NCBI GenBank assembly: GCA_041584475.1
Contig: JBFHDX010000001.1
Location: 22,397-86,396 of the forward strand
Source of the DNA: JBFHDX01 sp041584475
GTDB lineage: Bacteria > Pseudomonadota > Alphaproteobacteria > UBA8366 > JADFVY01
DNA: 64,000 nucleotides
Reading direction: 5' to 3'
A program made the position numbers and the translations under genes. Under the pieces are notes generated by a model. It saw nothing but the letters and a program-made list of their open reading frames with translations, was not told where the DNA came from and ran no database searches. Shown here one piece after another: positions 26,802 through 35,882 of the stretch; position 1 is the first letter of the stretch, and each line of letters opens with the position of its first letter.

Positions 26802-28631
26802 TCACGAGCCGGCGGTCTCGCGCTCGGCCTCGGCATCGTCGCCGCCGACCGCCAGACCCTCGTTCTGCCGGCGGACCTCCTCGGCGACCAGGTCGCGTCG
26901 CGAGTGCTTGCCGATGAAGGTCTTGGGCAGCTCGTCCCGGAACTCGATGCGCCTCGGCTGCTCGTACGGTGCCAGCTTGTCCTTCAGGAAGCGCTTGAGC
27001 TCACCGGCGTTGAGCGACTCGCCGGCGCGCAGCTTGACGTAGGCCTTGACGATTTCGCCGCGGTTCTTGTCGGGCACGCCGCAGACCACGGCCTCCTCGA
27101 CGGCGTCGTGCAGGTAGATCGCCTCCTCGACCATGCGCGGATAGACGTTGAAACCGGCATTGAGGATCAGATCCTTGATGCGGTCGATCAGAAAGACGTA
27201 GCCCTGGTCGTCCATGTAGCCGACGTCGCCAGTGTGCAGGCGTCCGCCGCGAAACGCCGCGTCGGTCTCTTCCGGCTGGTTCCAGTAGCCGGCCATCACC
27301 TGCGGGCCGCGCACGCAGATCTCACCGCGCTTGCCCGGCTGCAGCAGCAGGTCCGGGTCGTCGAGCGAGGTGATCTCGATCACCGTGCCGGGCACCGGCA
27401 GCCCTATCGAGCCGGCCTTGTTGACCCCGACGAACGGGTTGATCGTGCACACCGGAGACGCCTCGGAGAGGCCATAGCCCTCGACGAGAACACAGCCGGT
27501 CAGCTTCTCGAACATGTGCTTCACTTCGACCGGCAGCGGGGCGCCGCCGGAGATGCAGTCCTTGAGGCTCGAGAGATCGAATTTGCCGAGCTCGGGAAAG
27601 GCATTGATGCTGGCGTAGATCGTCGGTACGCCGAGAAACGCCGTCGGCTTCTGCCGGTCGATGATCTGCAGCACTTCGGCGAGCTTGAACCGCGGCACGA
27701 GGATGATTTCGGCGCCCAGAAAGAGGCCGACATTCATGACACCGGTCATGCCGAAGACATGGAACAGCGGCAACACGCCGAGGAACCGCTCTTCGCCGGG
27801 CTGCGCGTTGACCGCCCACATGCGCGTCTGGATGGTATTGGCGTAGACATTGCCGTGCGTCAGCATCGCGCCCTTCGGCAGCCCCGTCGTGCCGCCGGTG
27901 TACTGCAGCACGGCGATGTCCGATGCGGGCTCGATCGGCACCGCGTCGAATACGCCGTCATTGGCGATCAGCTTGTCGAAGCGGACGTGCCGGGCGTCGT
28001 TGGGCACGGCGGCGATCTCCTTGCGCTTGAACAGGCTGAAGAACGTTGCGGTGACGAGCGGCAGGACCCCGGCCATCGGGCAGACGATGACGGTCTCCAG
28101 GTCGGTCTTGTCGAACAGGCCGGCGAGCTTAGGATAGGTCGCGACGAGCTGCAGCGTCACCATGATCCGGGTGCCGGAGTCCTTGACCTGACGCTCGATC
28201 TCGCGCTCGGCGTAGAGCGGATTGAAGTTGACCACGGTGCCGCCGGCCTTGAGCACCGCGTAGTAGCAGATCACGTAGTAGGGCGAGTTCGGCAGGAACA
28301 GGCCGACCCTGACGCCCTTGCGCACGCCCATCGCCTGCAGGCCCTTCGCGGCCCGGTCGACCAGCCGGCCGACCTCGGCATAGGTGTAGCGCTTGCCCAT
28401 GAAGCGCAGGCACGGCCGGTTGGGCCAGGTTCGCACGGCGCGGTTGAGGATCTCGGGCACCGGCGCGACCTCGATCTCGGCATGCCAGTCGATGCCGTCC
28501 GGATAATACGCCTCCCACGGATAGGGCGCCGGCTCCGGCGCGATCTCCTCGGGCGGCGGGACGGCGGGGCGGAAGCGGCTCCGCAGCGTTTCCGCGAGAC
28601 CCTTCAGCCGTGTGACGAGCGCTGACGCCAT
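26802..28631 (-). CDS. fadD: Long-chain fatty acid-CoA ligase
   Basis: A 609-aa ANL-superfamily adenylating enzyme with the AMP-binding P-loop YTGGTTGLPKGAM, the A5 motif EGYGLSEASPV, the A7/A8 motifs HTGDVGYMDDQGY and DRIKDLILNAGFNVYPR, and C-terminal lysine in LPKTFIGKHSRR. It activates fatty acids to acyl-CoA at the inner membrane. The N-terminal roughly 45 residues (VPPPEEIAPEPAPYPWEAYYP) match FadD-type ligases. It is separated by 117 bp from the patatin gene upstream, whose product could release its substrate. Confidence 0.88.
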   Translation of the reverse strand: MASALVTRLKGLAETLRSRFRPAVPPPEEIAPEPAPYPWEAYYPDGIDWHAEIEVAPVPEILNRAVRTWPNRPCLRFMGKRYTYAEVGRLVDRAAKGLQAMGVRKGVRVGLFLPNSPYYVICYYAVLKAGGTVVNFNPLYAEREIERQVKDSGTRIMVTLQLVATYPKLAGLFDKTDLETVIVCPMAGVLPLVTATFFSLFKRKEIAAVPNDARHVRFDKLIANDGVFDAVPIEPASDIAVLQYTGGTTGLPKGAMLTHGNVYANTIQTRMWAVNAQPGEERFLGVLPLFHVFGMTGVMNVGLFLGAEIILVPRFKLAEVLQIIDRQKPTAFLGVPTIYASINAFPELGKFDLSSLKDCISGGAPLPVEVKHMFEKLTGCVLVEGYGLSEASPVCTINPFVGVNKAGSIGLPVPGTVIEITSLDDPDLLLQPGKRGEICVRGPQVMAGYWNQPEETDAAFRGGRLHTGDVGYMDDQGYVFLIDRIKDLILNAGFNVYPRMVEEAIYLHDAVEEAVVCGVPDKNRGEIVKAYVKLRAGESLNAGELKRFLKDKLAPYEQPRRIEFRDELPKTFIGKHSRRDLVAEEVRRQNEGLAVGGDDAEAERETAGS

Positions 28632-28748
28632 TGCTATCCCGTTGCCGTTTCAACCCGTGGTCGCGGTGCGTGCGGGCGCCGCGAATCGGCGTGAATATAC
28701 CAGCCCGGATGTCCTTGCAGCAGTGTTTGCACCACGATCCCCGGTCAA

Positions 28749-29672
28749 CTATGCGTGCAGCTCGCCGAACACGGCGATCGCATCCTCGATCTCCGGCATT
28801 GCCCGTGCCACCGCGGATTCGCCCAGCTCTATCAGCTCGTCCGCCATATGGAAGTCGAGCAGCCCGATATGGCCGATGCGGGGATTGATGCTGACGTCGG
28901 GGGGCTCGCCCGCGAGACGGCTGCGCGAGATGCGGTCCTGCACGATGTTGAGCGTTGCCGCCATCGCCGTGAACATGCTTGGTTCGCCGCGCCGGTGCGC
29001 CAGCATCGCCTTGAGCATGGCGCCGGTCTGCGTCGACGCCACCGCCTTGACGTCGGTCGATCCCTCGGCCAGGCGGCTCGGCTCGGCGATATTGGCGGCA
29101 GCACGCTCGTGGCCCTTGCCCATGATATCGGCGTTCAGGTTGACGGCGATCACCATCTGCGCACCGAGCGCCCGGCACACCGACACCGGGACCGGATTGA
29201 CGAGGGCGCCGTCGATCAGCCAGTGGCCGTTCATGCGCAGCGGCTTGAATATGCCGGGAAGCGAGAGCGAGGCCCGCATCGCGTCGACGAGGCGACCGTC
29301 GCGCAGCCATACCTCGTGGCCGGTCCAGAGGTCGGTGGCGACGGCGACGAACGGCGCGCGCAGCTGCGCGATGTCGGTGTCGCCGAGATACGCCTCGGCC
29401 TCGCTGAAGAGGCGGTCCCCCGAGATCATGCCTCCGCCCAGCGGCAGGCTCAGGTAACGCAGCATGCGCAAGGTCGAGAGGCTGCGAACCCACTTCTCGA
29501 GCGGCTCGACATGGCCGGCGAGGTAGAAGCCGCCGACCAGCGCGCCGATCGACGACCCGGCGACGACGTCGGGCACGATACCGAGCCGGTCGATCGCCTT
29601 GAGAACGCCCAGATGGGCCCATCCGCGCGCAACGCCGCTTCCCAGCGCAAGACCAATGCGTATTCTCGACAT
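28749..29672 (-). CDS. Patatin-like phospholipase (RssA-like)
   Basis: A 307-aa patatin-domain protein: oxyanion motif GSGVARGWAH near the N-terminus, nucleophile in GSSIG (Ser41) and Asp154 in IDGALVNPV. A cytosolic or membrane-associated lipid acyl hydrolase is expected. The ATG at 29672 follows GGAAG and directly begins the domain; the upstream in-frame methionine at 29699 is less likely. It has the same strand as fadD and SCP2, forming a lipid turnover group. Confidence 0.85.
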   Translation of the reverse strand: MSRIRIGLALGSGVARGWAHLGVLKAIDRLGIVPDVVAGSSIGALVGGFYLAGHVEPLEKWVRSLSTLRMLRYLSLPLGGGMISGDRLFSEAEAYLGDTDIAQLRAPFVAVATDLWTGHEVWLRDGRLVDAMRASLSLPGIFKPLRMNGHWLIDGALVNPVPVSVCRALGAQMVIAVNLNADIMGKGHERAAANIAEPSRLAEGSTDVKAVASTQTGAMLKAMLAHRRGEPSMFTAMAATLNIVQDRISRSRLAGEPPDVSINPRIGHIGLLDFHMADELIELGESAVARAMPEIEDAIAVFGELHA

Positions 29673-29979
29673 TACGCTTCCAGTGAAAGCCGAGACCAAC
29701 GAGCCGCCGTACGGCCCCCGGGGCCCCGCAAACTTCCGTCACATAGTAATTCCTCGAGCCCGACACAATGATCGGGCGAATTCGTAAAGATCACGTTTAG
29801 GTAAGACTGCCCGCACGCGGCCGGGACCGGCGCCGCGCTCGCGTCGCCAAGGCGGGCAAGGGCGCGGCGGACGAGGACAGTAATCGCGAAGACTGAACGA
29901 TTCTGGTCTGTAACTTGCTTAACTAAAGCAGGAGAAAATACGTCCCAAGAATTTTGCTTAATATTTTGTAAAACCATTC
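29673..29979. other. Divergent intergenic region before the usher-like gene
   Basis: 307 bp without a gene. The right half is unusually AT-rich for this genome. It holds the sigma-54-like element at 29903-29919, the 14-mer TTGCTTAACTAAAG at 29915-29928, an AGGAG at 29930, and TTAATATTTTGTAAAAC near 29960, which loosely resembles a CtrA box (TTAA-N7-TAAA). Confidence 0.5.
29903..29919 (+). promoter_or_regulatory. Sigma-54-like promoter before the usher-like gene
   Basis: CTGGTCTGTAACTTGCT has the -24 GG and -12 GC exactly 10 bp apart and a perfect TTGCT -12 element; the -24 element deviates from TGGCACG at three positions. It is 60 bp upstream of the ATG at 29980. Two similar elements precede the DUF4402 genes of the same locus. 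Confidence 0.45.
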
Positions 29980-32904
29980 ATGTGCATACGTACCCAAATG
30001 GAAGCGACATCGGACCGACGCTACGGGGCGGCGGGGCCGAAGGCCTGCGCGCGTGATGCACCGGCGGCGCCGAGCCGCGGGATGCCTGACCCGTTCCGTC
30101 CCGCGCCCGGACCGCCGCTGCGGGCGGTGGTGTCGCTTGCGCTCTGTCTGGCAGGCCTGTTGGCGGCCTGCAGCGGCGACGATGCAGCGACCGCCGGCCC
30201 GGCGCTCGAAGGCGGCACCGCACCATCGCCCGTGGTCCGCGAGCAGGCCCCGGCGGCAGGGGAGGCCGCGGTGGAAAGCGCGGGTCCGACCTACGAGCTC
30301 GTCGTCGCCAATCGACCGGACGACCAGCTCTACATCCTCGAGCTGCGGCTCAACAGCATCGTCCTCAGCCCCGGGGTGCTGGGCTATCTCGACGGCAGCA
30401 CGCTGTATCTGCCGCTCGGGCAGGTCGCCGACGCACTCGAATTCCCGATCAGCGTCGATCCGATCGGGGGCCGGGCGAGCGGCTGGTTCCTTAGCGAAAA
30501 CCGCTTGTTCTCGCTGAACATGGCGCGCCAGGAGGTCGTCGTCGAGGGCCGGCGCGGCAGCTACGATGCACGCGCCGTCGAGCTCCATGCCGACGACATC
30601 TACGTCGATTCCCGCCTGCTCTCGAAGTGGTTTCCCGTCGACCTCCGCTACGACCTCTCGAACTCGCTGATCAAGGCGCGCTCGCGCGAACCGCTGCCGG
30701 TCGAGGCACGGATCGCCCGCGAGGAGGCGCGCGCCCGGCTGGCCGGCGCCGAGGCGCGCGAACGGCCGGATTACGACGAGCTCGACGTTCCCTATCGCTG
30801 GCTCGACTGGCCGTTCATCGATTTCAGCACCGAGGGCGGCTACACGCACGATCCGGACACCGGCGAGCGCTGGGTGGTGCGCTACAACAGCCTGATCACG
30901 GCCGACCTGCTGAAGATGAACGCGACGATGTTCGTCGCCGGCGACCAGGACGACGGGCTGACGCAGGCGCGCCTGACGATGGGACGCAAGGACCCGCAGG
31001 GCGAGCTTCTCGGCCCGCTGCGCGTCACCGAATTCGCGCTCGGCGACATCGACAGCCCGAACACGACGCTGGTCTCGCGGAGCAATTTCGGGCGCGGCGC
31101 CGAGATCTCGAGCTTCCCGATCGGCCGCTCGGGCTCGTTCAGCCGCATCGACCTGACCGGCGACCTGCCGCTCGGCTGGGACATCGAGCTGTATCGCAAC
31201 GAGGTGCTGATCGATTTCCAGCTGACGCGGCCCGACGGGCGCTACGAGTTCCGCGATGTGCCCCTGGTGTACGGGGTCAACGTGCTGCGCCTCGAATTCT
31301 TCGGCCCGCAGGGTCAGCGCCGCACGGAGACGCGGCGCGTCCTCGTCGGCGACGGCCAGGTGCCCAAGGGCAGGTTCAATTTCCGGCTGTCGGCCAACCA
31401 GCAGGATACCGAGCTGATCGAGGTGAACGACGATCCCGTCACCGCGGACAGCGCGATCGAGGGCGACGGTCGCTTCTTCGCCGAAGCGCAGTACGGCGTG
31501 ACGCAAAACTTCGCGATAGCGGCCGGTTTTTCGAGCCTGCCGCTGCTGTCGGGGCGGCGCAACTACGGCTCGGTCGGGGTGCGGCTCGGCTACCGCAACA
31601 CCTTCTCCGAGCTGGACGTCGTCAGCGACAGCGAGGGCGGCGTCGCCGGCCAGGCGAGCGTGCAGATGGTGCTGCCGGCCAGCCTGTCGCTGCTGCTGCA
31701 GCACGCCCATTTCGAGGATTTCGTAAGCGAGCAGGCCGACGACGCGAACGGCCTGCTGCTGAGCCGCTCGAACCTGCGCCTCGACGGCGTCCTGTCGCCG
31801 CCCGTGCTGCCGCGCCTGCCGTTCAGCGTCACCGGCTTCCACGAGCGGCGCGAGGGCGACTACCAGGAGACCGAAGTGAGCAACCGGCTGTCGATGGCGA
31901 TCCGCATGATCGCGCTCTCGAATACTTTCACCTGGCGCAACGTGCACATTGCCGGGACCGACACCGAGACCGCGAACGGATCGCTGCTGGTCGGCGGCCG
32001 CTTCGGGCGCGCCTACGTGCGCGGCGAGATGCAGTACGAGGTCGAGCCGGAGTCGCAGGTCACCGCCGGCGTGTTGACCGGCGACTGGTACTTCGACACC
32101 GACTTCAGCGCGCGCCTGAGCGTCCAGCGGCAGTTCGTGGCGCCGGCGCGAACCGTCTACGGCGCCGGCATCAGCCGCAAGTTCCGCTATGCATCGGTCG
32201 GGCTCAGCGCCGAGTACGGCTCGGACGAGAGCGCCACCGCCCTGCTAAACGTCTCGTTCGGGATCGGCCGCGACCCGCGCACCGGCTCCTGGTACGCCAG
32301 TGCCGACCCGACGGCGGAGCAGGGCGCGGTCTCGGCGCGCGCGTTCCTGGACCGCAACGTCAACGGCACGTTCGATGCCGGAGACGAGCCGATCGAGGGG
32401 GTGCGGTTCGCGACCAACCGGGGCCGCGCGCGGCAGCTGACCGACGAGGACGGCGTCGCCTTCGTCACCAATCTGCCGTCGTACGAGCGGGTCGACGTGA
32501 TCCTGCCGCCGCGCAACCTCGATGACCCGTACTGGGTGGCGCAGCCGCAGGGCTACACGCTGACGCCGCGACCGGGCCGCGCCGCGGTCGCCGAGTTCCC
32601 CGTCGTCACCACGGGCGAGATCGACGGCACGGTCTACCTGGTGCGGGACGGCGTGCGGCGCGAAGTATCCGAGGTGGTCGTCGAGCTGATCGACGAGACG
32701 GGCCAGGTGGTGCAGCGGGTCGACAGTGCCTATGACGGTTTCTATCTGTTCGAGTCGCTGCTGCCCGGCCGCTATACGGTGCGTCCCGATCCCGACCAGC
32801 TGGGCCGGCTCGACCTGTGGTCGACCGAGTCGCGCAGCGTCGTCATCGGCGGCAACGGGGACGTCGTGTCGGGGATCGAGTTCACCCTGTATTCGGCGGA
32901 ATAA
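29980..32904 (+). CDS. Usher-like outer-membrane lipoprotein of an alternative chaperone-usher system
   Basis: A 974-aa protein (longest start). The lipobox LLAAC puts the acylated cysteine at about residue 64; starts at 29998 or 30082 would give a more normal signal peptide and I see no clear ribosome-binding site for any. After an alpha/beta N-domain (about 90-230), a long beta-rich part with usher-like phrases follows (about 280-820): SRSNFGRGAEISSFPIG, DLTGDLPLGWDIELYRN, RYEFRDVPLVYGVNVLRLEF, and TETRRVLVGDG. The C-terminus has SdrD/carboxypeptidase-regulatory-like beta domains (RAFLDRNVNGTFDAGDEPIEGV, YDGFYLFESLLPGRYTV). It faces a PapD-like chaperone and three DUF4402 subunits. It should secrete and assemble those subunits; an N-terminal lipid anchor is unusual for ushers. 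Confidence 0.75.
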   Translation: MCIRTQMEATSDRRYGAAGPKACARDAPAAPSRGMPDPFRPAPGPPLRAVVSLALCLAGLLAACSGDDAATAGPALEGGTAPSPVVREQAPAAGEAAVESAGPTYELVVANRPDDQLYILELRLNSIVLSPGVLGYLDGSTLYLPLGQVADALEFPISVDPIGGRASGWFLSENRLFSLNMARQEVVVEGRRGSYDARAVELHADDIYVDSRLLSKWFPVDLRYDLSNSLIKARSREPLPVEARIAREEARARLAGAEARERPDYDELDVPYRWLDWPFIDFSTEGGYTHDPDTGERWVVRYNSLITADLLKMNATMFVAGDQDDGLTQARLTMGRKDPQGELLGPLRVTEFALGDIDSPNTTLVSRSNFGRGAEISSFPIGRSGSFSRIDLTGDLPLGWDIELYRNEVLIDFQLTRPDGRYEFRDVPLVYGVNVLRLEFFGPQGQRRTETRRVLVGDGQVPKGRFNFRLSANQQDTELIEVNDDPVTADSAIEGDGRFFAEAQYGVTQNFAIAAGFSSLPLLSGRRNYGSVGVRLGYRNTFSELDVVSDSEGGVAGQASVQMVLPASLSLLLQHAHFEDFVSEQADDANGLLLSRSNLRLDGVLSPPVLPRLPFSVTGFHERREGDYQETEVSNRLSMAIRMIALSNTFTWRNVHIAGTDTETANGSLLVGGRFGRAYVRGEMQYEVEPESQVTAGVLTGDWYFDTDFSARLSVQRQFVAPARTVYGAGISRKFRYASVGLSAEYGSDESATALLNVSFGIGRDPRTGSWYASADPTAEQGAVSARAFLDRNVNGTFDAGDEPIEGVRFATNRGRARQLTDEDGVAFVTNLPSYERVDVILPPRNLDDPYWVAQPQGYTLTPRPGRAAVAEFPVVTTGEIDGTVYLVRDGVRREVSEVVVELIDETGQVVQRVDSAYDGFYLFESLLPGRYTVRPDPDQLGRLDLWSTESRSVVIGGNGDVVSGIEFTLYSAE

Positions 32905-32958
32905 AGGTCTTCCGGCCAGGTGGGGGGAGGGCGCATCGCGGGCGCCCGGACCGCCGCT

Positions 32959-33855
32959 TCAGCGAATGTCGACCTGTGCCCGCGCCAGCATGTCGCCTTC
33001 CGCGGCCGACGCCGCACGGTACTCGACGATCAGCCTGCCGGCGGAGAGCTTGACCCGTTCCGGCACCTGCAGCGGCAGGGCGACGTTGCGGTGGCTGTTG
33101 GGCGTGTACACCGCGAGCTGGTTTATCTGCCCGACGACGTATTCATCGTTGCTGCCGGCCGGCCGGTAGGTCACCGAAATGTCCCCGAACAGCGACCGGG
33201 TGCCGGTGCGGTTGATGCGGAAATTGAGGATCGGCTTGCCGTCCGGCGTGCGGTTGTCGGAATCGAGGCGGAAGTCGCTCAGCGACGCGGAAGCCGAAAG
33301 CTTGCCGTGGCGCACGATCAGCGGGATGGTGATCGCCGGGACGACGATGAGGCGGATGCTGAGTCCCTCGTCCTTGGTCGTCATCTCGACGCTTTGCCCG
33401 ACCGTCGGGTCCGGCACGGCCTGGAACAGGATGTGCGAGCGGTATTCGCCCTCGGGCAGGCCGCTGGGCTTGCGCAGGATGATCCGCACGGTTTGCGATT
33501 TGCCCGGCTTCAGCTCGACCTGACGCGGCGCATAGCGTACCAGCGAATCCGCGTAGAAGCCGGCGGTGCCGGTCTCCTCGACGCGCTGGTATTCGCCGGA
33601 CTCGGTCATCCGCATGTTGATGACCGAAATGCGGTAGACGGCGGTGTTGCTGCCCTTGTTGAGAAGCGAGACCTGGGCCGCGCGGTCGCGACCCTCGAGG
33701 ATGATGCGCGTCGGCGCCACGGCGAGGTCGCCGATATTCTGGGCGGCCGCATGATGCGCGGATCCGAGCAGCAGAAGCGCGCCCACCAAAACCGGCGCGG
33801 GGCGATTCAGCCACCGCAGGCCGGCCCAGAAAGACGCCGCCATTCCGTTCCGCAT
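32959..33855 (-). CDS. Fimbrial periplasmic chaperone, PapD-like
   Basis: A 298-aa exported protein with a signal peptide ending at HHAAAQN and two immunoglobulin-like domains. Domain 1 reads LAVAPTRIILEGRDRAAQVSLLNKGSNTAVYRISV with the later VRYAPRQVELKPGKSQTVRIILRKP, where the R and K of the usual donor-strand anchor would lie. Domain 2 holds GKPILNFRINRTGTRSLFGDISVTY. It should hold DUF4402 subunits for the usher. The ATG at 33855 has GGAGCG upstream; 33873 is possible. It is the last gene of the minus-strand DUF4402 operon and converges with the usher gene. Confidence 0.85.
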   Translation of the reverse strand: MRNGMAASFWAGLRWLNRPAPVLVGALLLLGSAHHAAAQNIGDLAVAPTRIILEGRDRAAQVSLLNKGSNTAVYRISVINMRMTESGEYQRVEETGTAGFYADSLVRYAPRQVELKPGKSQTVRIILRKPSGLPEGEYRSHILFQAVPDPTVGQSVEMTTKDEGLSIRLIVVPAITIPLIVRHGKLSASASLSDFRLDSDNRTPDGKPILNFRINRTGTRSLFGDISVTYRPAGSNDEYVVGQINQLAVYTPNSHRNVALPLQVPERVKLSAGRLIVEYRAASAAEGDMLARAQVDIR

Positions 33856-33952
33856 GCACTCGCTCCAACGCAACCGGGCCGGGAGCCCGCACAGTGTTCG
33901 AACACCAATACACTCGCAATTGGTTGATAAATTGCGAACGAAGGCGTTCAGC

Positions 33953-34534
33953 TCAGTTGTTCGATACGATGATGTCGATGGCCCAGATATACACGCGTTC
34001 CCGGGACTTTTCGTCCTGCTCGAGGCTGAAGATCCCCTCGACGTTGAACTTGCGCGTGCCGCGAACGCTCAGTGCGGGGGTCTTGCCCGCGTCGTGGGAA
34101 AAGGCGCGGACGCTGTGTTCGGCATTGCCCGTCTGCAAGAGCGTCGAGCCGGGCAGCGAGAGGCCGAATGCCTGGTTCGGCAGGCCCGAGAGCGTGAGCG
34201 CGGCGGAGAACGATGCCTCCAGATGCGGATTGCCGCCGCCTTTGGCGACCAGCTGTCCGCGGGGTTGAATGCTCATGCCCGACGTGTTGCCTGGCACACG
34301 CATTCCCGGCCCGAAGTTGAGATAGGCGCCGTTGCCGAGGTCGATCGCCGTCGGCTCGGCCCCCGCGCCCATGCTGGTGACGATCGTCGCCCCAGCCGTA
34401 TTCGTCGTCGAGACAGACCCGGCGCGGGCGACGCCGGCGCTCGAGACGAGCGCCAGCGTCACAACCGCGGTCAGAGCGAGTCGCACCGATTTCCCGGTGC
34501 CGCCAATAGAATCTGTCACGAAGTCTGGTCGCAT
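33953..34534 (-). CDS. Divergent DUF4402 subunit (possible tip or minor component)
   Basis: A 193-aa exported protein with a signal peptide ending around GVARAGS. The mature part is one beta-sandwich that still shows DUF4402 landmarks (IDLGNGAYLNFGPG, LSGLPNQAFGLSLPGSTLL, a C-terminal VYIWAIDIIVSNN), but with a longer, charged loop (QDEKSRERV) before the last strand. The start at 34534 follows GAGG. It lies 41 bp after the canonical DUF4402 gene and before the chaperone. Its divergence suggests a specialised position such as adhesin or base; that is inference. Confidence 0.65.
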   Translation of the reverse strand: MRPDFVTDSIGGTGKSVRLALTAVVTLALVSSAGVARAGSVSTTNTAGATIVTSMGAGAEPTAIDLGNGAYLNFGPGMRVPGNTSGMSIQPRGQLVAKGGGNPHLEASFSAALTLSGLPNQAFGLSLPGSTLLQTGNAEHSVRAFSHDAGKTPALSVRGTRKFNVEGIFSLEQDEKSRERVYIWAIDIIVSNN

Positions 34535-34575
34535 CTCAAACCTCGAAACTCGGGCCGTCGCTTCCGGCAACCGTA

Positions 34576-35070
34576 TCAGTAATTGACGGTGACCGTGAAC
34601 GTGCCGGTATAGGCACCGGCCGACTCGCCGCCGACGATGACGAGGTCGGCACCGACGTCGAAATTGGCGGTCCCCGCCGTCAGGGTGGCCGGCGCGTTGT
34701 GCGTGAAGTTGTTGACCGTCAGATTGTCGGTACCGTTCGTGATCGTCGTCGATGCCGGCAGCGTGACCGTAAAGGCCGCCGCGCCGTTACCGGTGACCGT
34801 GAAACGGGCCGCCTGCGGGGCGCCGCCGGCGAGCTGCGTCGCATCGGTCGCGGTGCGCGTTCCCGCCGTATCGATGGTAACGGTATTCGCGGCGTTGCCG
34901 ATGCTGCCGAACTCGAGCGACTGCACGGCCGCGATCGAGATCGCCGTCACCAGGGTCGCGTTCGCGGTACCGTTGGTGCTGGCCGCCATCGCGCTGCTCG
35001 ACGCGAAGCCGGCGACTCCGAGGGCCGCCATTCCAACGGCCAGTGTGCTAATGCGTTTACCGAACTTCAT
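34576..35070 (-). CDS. DUF4402 pilin-like major subunit
   Basis: A 164-aa protein with a clear signal peptide (cleavage near SSAMAAS) and a single DUF4402 beta-domain: VQSLEFGSIG near the start, AARFTVTGNGAAAFTVTLPAS in the middle and GAYTGTFTVTVNY at the extreme C-terminus. This C-terminal strand of alternating hydrophobic residues and terminal tyrosine looks like a chaperone-binding strand. A GGAG site precedes the ATG, and a textbook sigma-54 promoter lies about 110 bp upstream. It is threonine- and alanine-rich and free of cysteine. Likely the abundant fibre subunit. Confidence 0.82.
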   Translation of the reverse strand: MKFGKRISTLAVGMAALGVAGFASSSAMAASTNGTANATLVTAISIAAVQSLEFGSIGNAANTVTIDTAGTRTATDATQLAGGAPQAARFTVTGNGAAAFTVTLPASTTITNGTDNLTVNNFTHNAPATLTAGTANFDVGADLVIVGGESAGAYTGTFTVTVNY

Positions 35071-35143
35071 GACTATTCTCCGTTAATACTGCTTGCTTCT
35101 ATTGCAGCCCGCCGGTTTTCCGGCATCGCTGGCTCTAACGCGG

Positions 35144-35161
35144 ACCACCTGAATTGGTGGT
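35144..35161 (-). other. Leader stem-loop in DUF4402 transcript
   Basis: ACCACC-TGAATT-GGTGGT forms a perfect 6-bp stem just downstream of the sigma-54 promoter. A second small hairpin, GCCGG-TTTT-CCGGC, lies at 35111-35124. Both would be in the roughly 98-nt untranslated leader of the gene at 34576-35070. Possible mRNA stabilisers. Confidence 0.4.
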
Positions 35162-35177
35162 GGCCCATACCTTACGT

Positions 35178-35194
35178 AGCAACTTCCGTGCCAA
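35178..35194 (-). promoter_or_regulatory. Sigma-54 (RpoN) promoter, near-perfect consensus
   Basis: Minus strand reads TTGGCACGGAAGTTGCT, an exact match to YTGGCACG-N4-TTGCW with 10 bp between the GG and GC dinucleotides. Transcription would begin near 35168 and run into the DUF4402 gene at 35070. An activator of the NtrC type would be required; none is encoded in this window. Confidence 0.75.
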
Positions 35195-35257
35195 GTGTTG
35201 TTATTCTTTATAAATCAATAAATTGAACTCCATTTTGTTTCCATCAAAACGATTGAT

Positions 35258-35276
35258 CGGCGCCGTGCGGGCGCCG
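35258..35276 (-). terminator. Hairpin after the first DUF4402 gene
   Basis: CGGCGCC-GTGCG-GGCGCCG (plus-strand reading) is a perfect 7-bp stem 7 bp past the stop at 35283, followed on the minus strand by a short T-containing stretch (ATCAATCGTTTTG). It probably separates the transcript of 35283-35882 from the sigma-54 unit downstream. Confidence 0.45.
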
Positions 35277-35282
35277 GTTTGA

Positions 35283-35882
35283 TCACTGGTAGTCGACCGT
35301 GATCGGAAAGATCCCGCTGTAAGTGCCGGCCGCCTGGCCGGCCGCGACCTGCAGGGTCGCGCCAACGGTAATCGTGGCGTTGCCGTTGACGTCGAATACC
35401 CCGGCCAAGGGGGGATTCGACGTGAAACCGTTCAGCGTCATGGTATTGGCGCCGGATGTCAGCGTTATCGACGCCGGCAGGGTGATCGAATAGGGGGACA
35501 AAGCGTTCCCGGTGACATTGAACATGGCGGCGTTGCTGATACCGCCGAAATCATAAACACCGCCGGTCACCGTTTTGGTCCCGGTGACCGGGTTGACCGT
35601 TGCCGTACCGGCCGAGTTGCCGTCTCCGGCCAATGTGCCGAATTCCAGATTCTGGACCACCGTGATGGTGATTGGCGGGCCACCAATGTGGCCGGGCTTG
35701 TGGTGGCCTATCGCCGGGTCTTGCGAATCCACGAGAAACGCTCCTGTGAGCACGATCGCCGTGCATACCCAGCGTGCCGCACGGCTGTGTCGGCCTGCAG
35801 TGCGAGCGAGCAGAGCGCCGCTCCGATCTGCCGGAACGTCGCTTCGCGTCTCACGGTTACCGGTGCAAAGCACCTCGCTCAT
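35283..35882 (-). CDS. DUF4402 pilin-like subunit with long N-terminus
   Basis: A 199-aa protein with an extended, arginine-rich N-terminal region (about 35 residues) before a hydrophobic segment (WVCTAIVLTGAFLV), then a histidine-rich patch (IGHHKPGHIGG) and a DUF4402 domain: VVQNLEFGTLAGDG, AAMFNVTGNALSPYSITLPAS, GTYSGIFPITVDYQ. Its domain is closely related to the subunit at 34576-35070. The ATG at 35882 has GGGGTATGGAAG upstream and its own sigma-54-like promoter. The signal sequence is less classical than that of its paralogue. Confidence 0.75.
   Translation of the reverse strand: MSEVLCTGNRETRSDVPADRSGALLARTAGRHSRAARWVCTAIVLTGAFLVDSQDPAIGHHKPGHIGGPPITITVVQNLEFGTLAGDGNSAGTATVNPVTGTKTVTGGVYDFGGISNAAMFNVTGNALSPYSITLPASITLTSGANTMTLNGFTSNPPLAGVFDVNGNATITVGATLQVAAGQAAGTYSGIFPITVDYQ

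Noticed and set aside
29955..29975. CtrA box (TTAA-N7-TTAA) before the usher gene
   Set aside because: The best match is TTAA-N7-TAAA with one mismatch, in an AT-rich stretch where such matches arise by chance.
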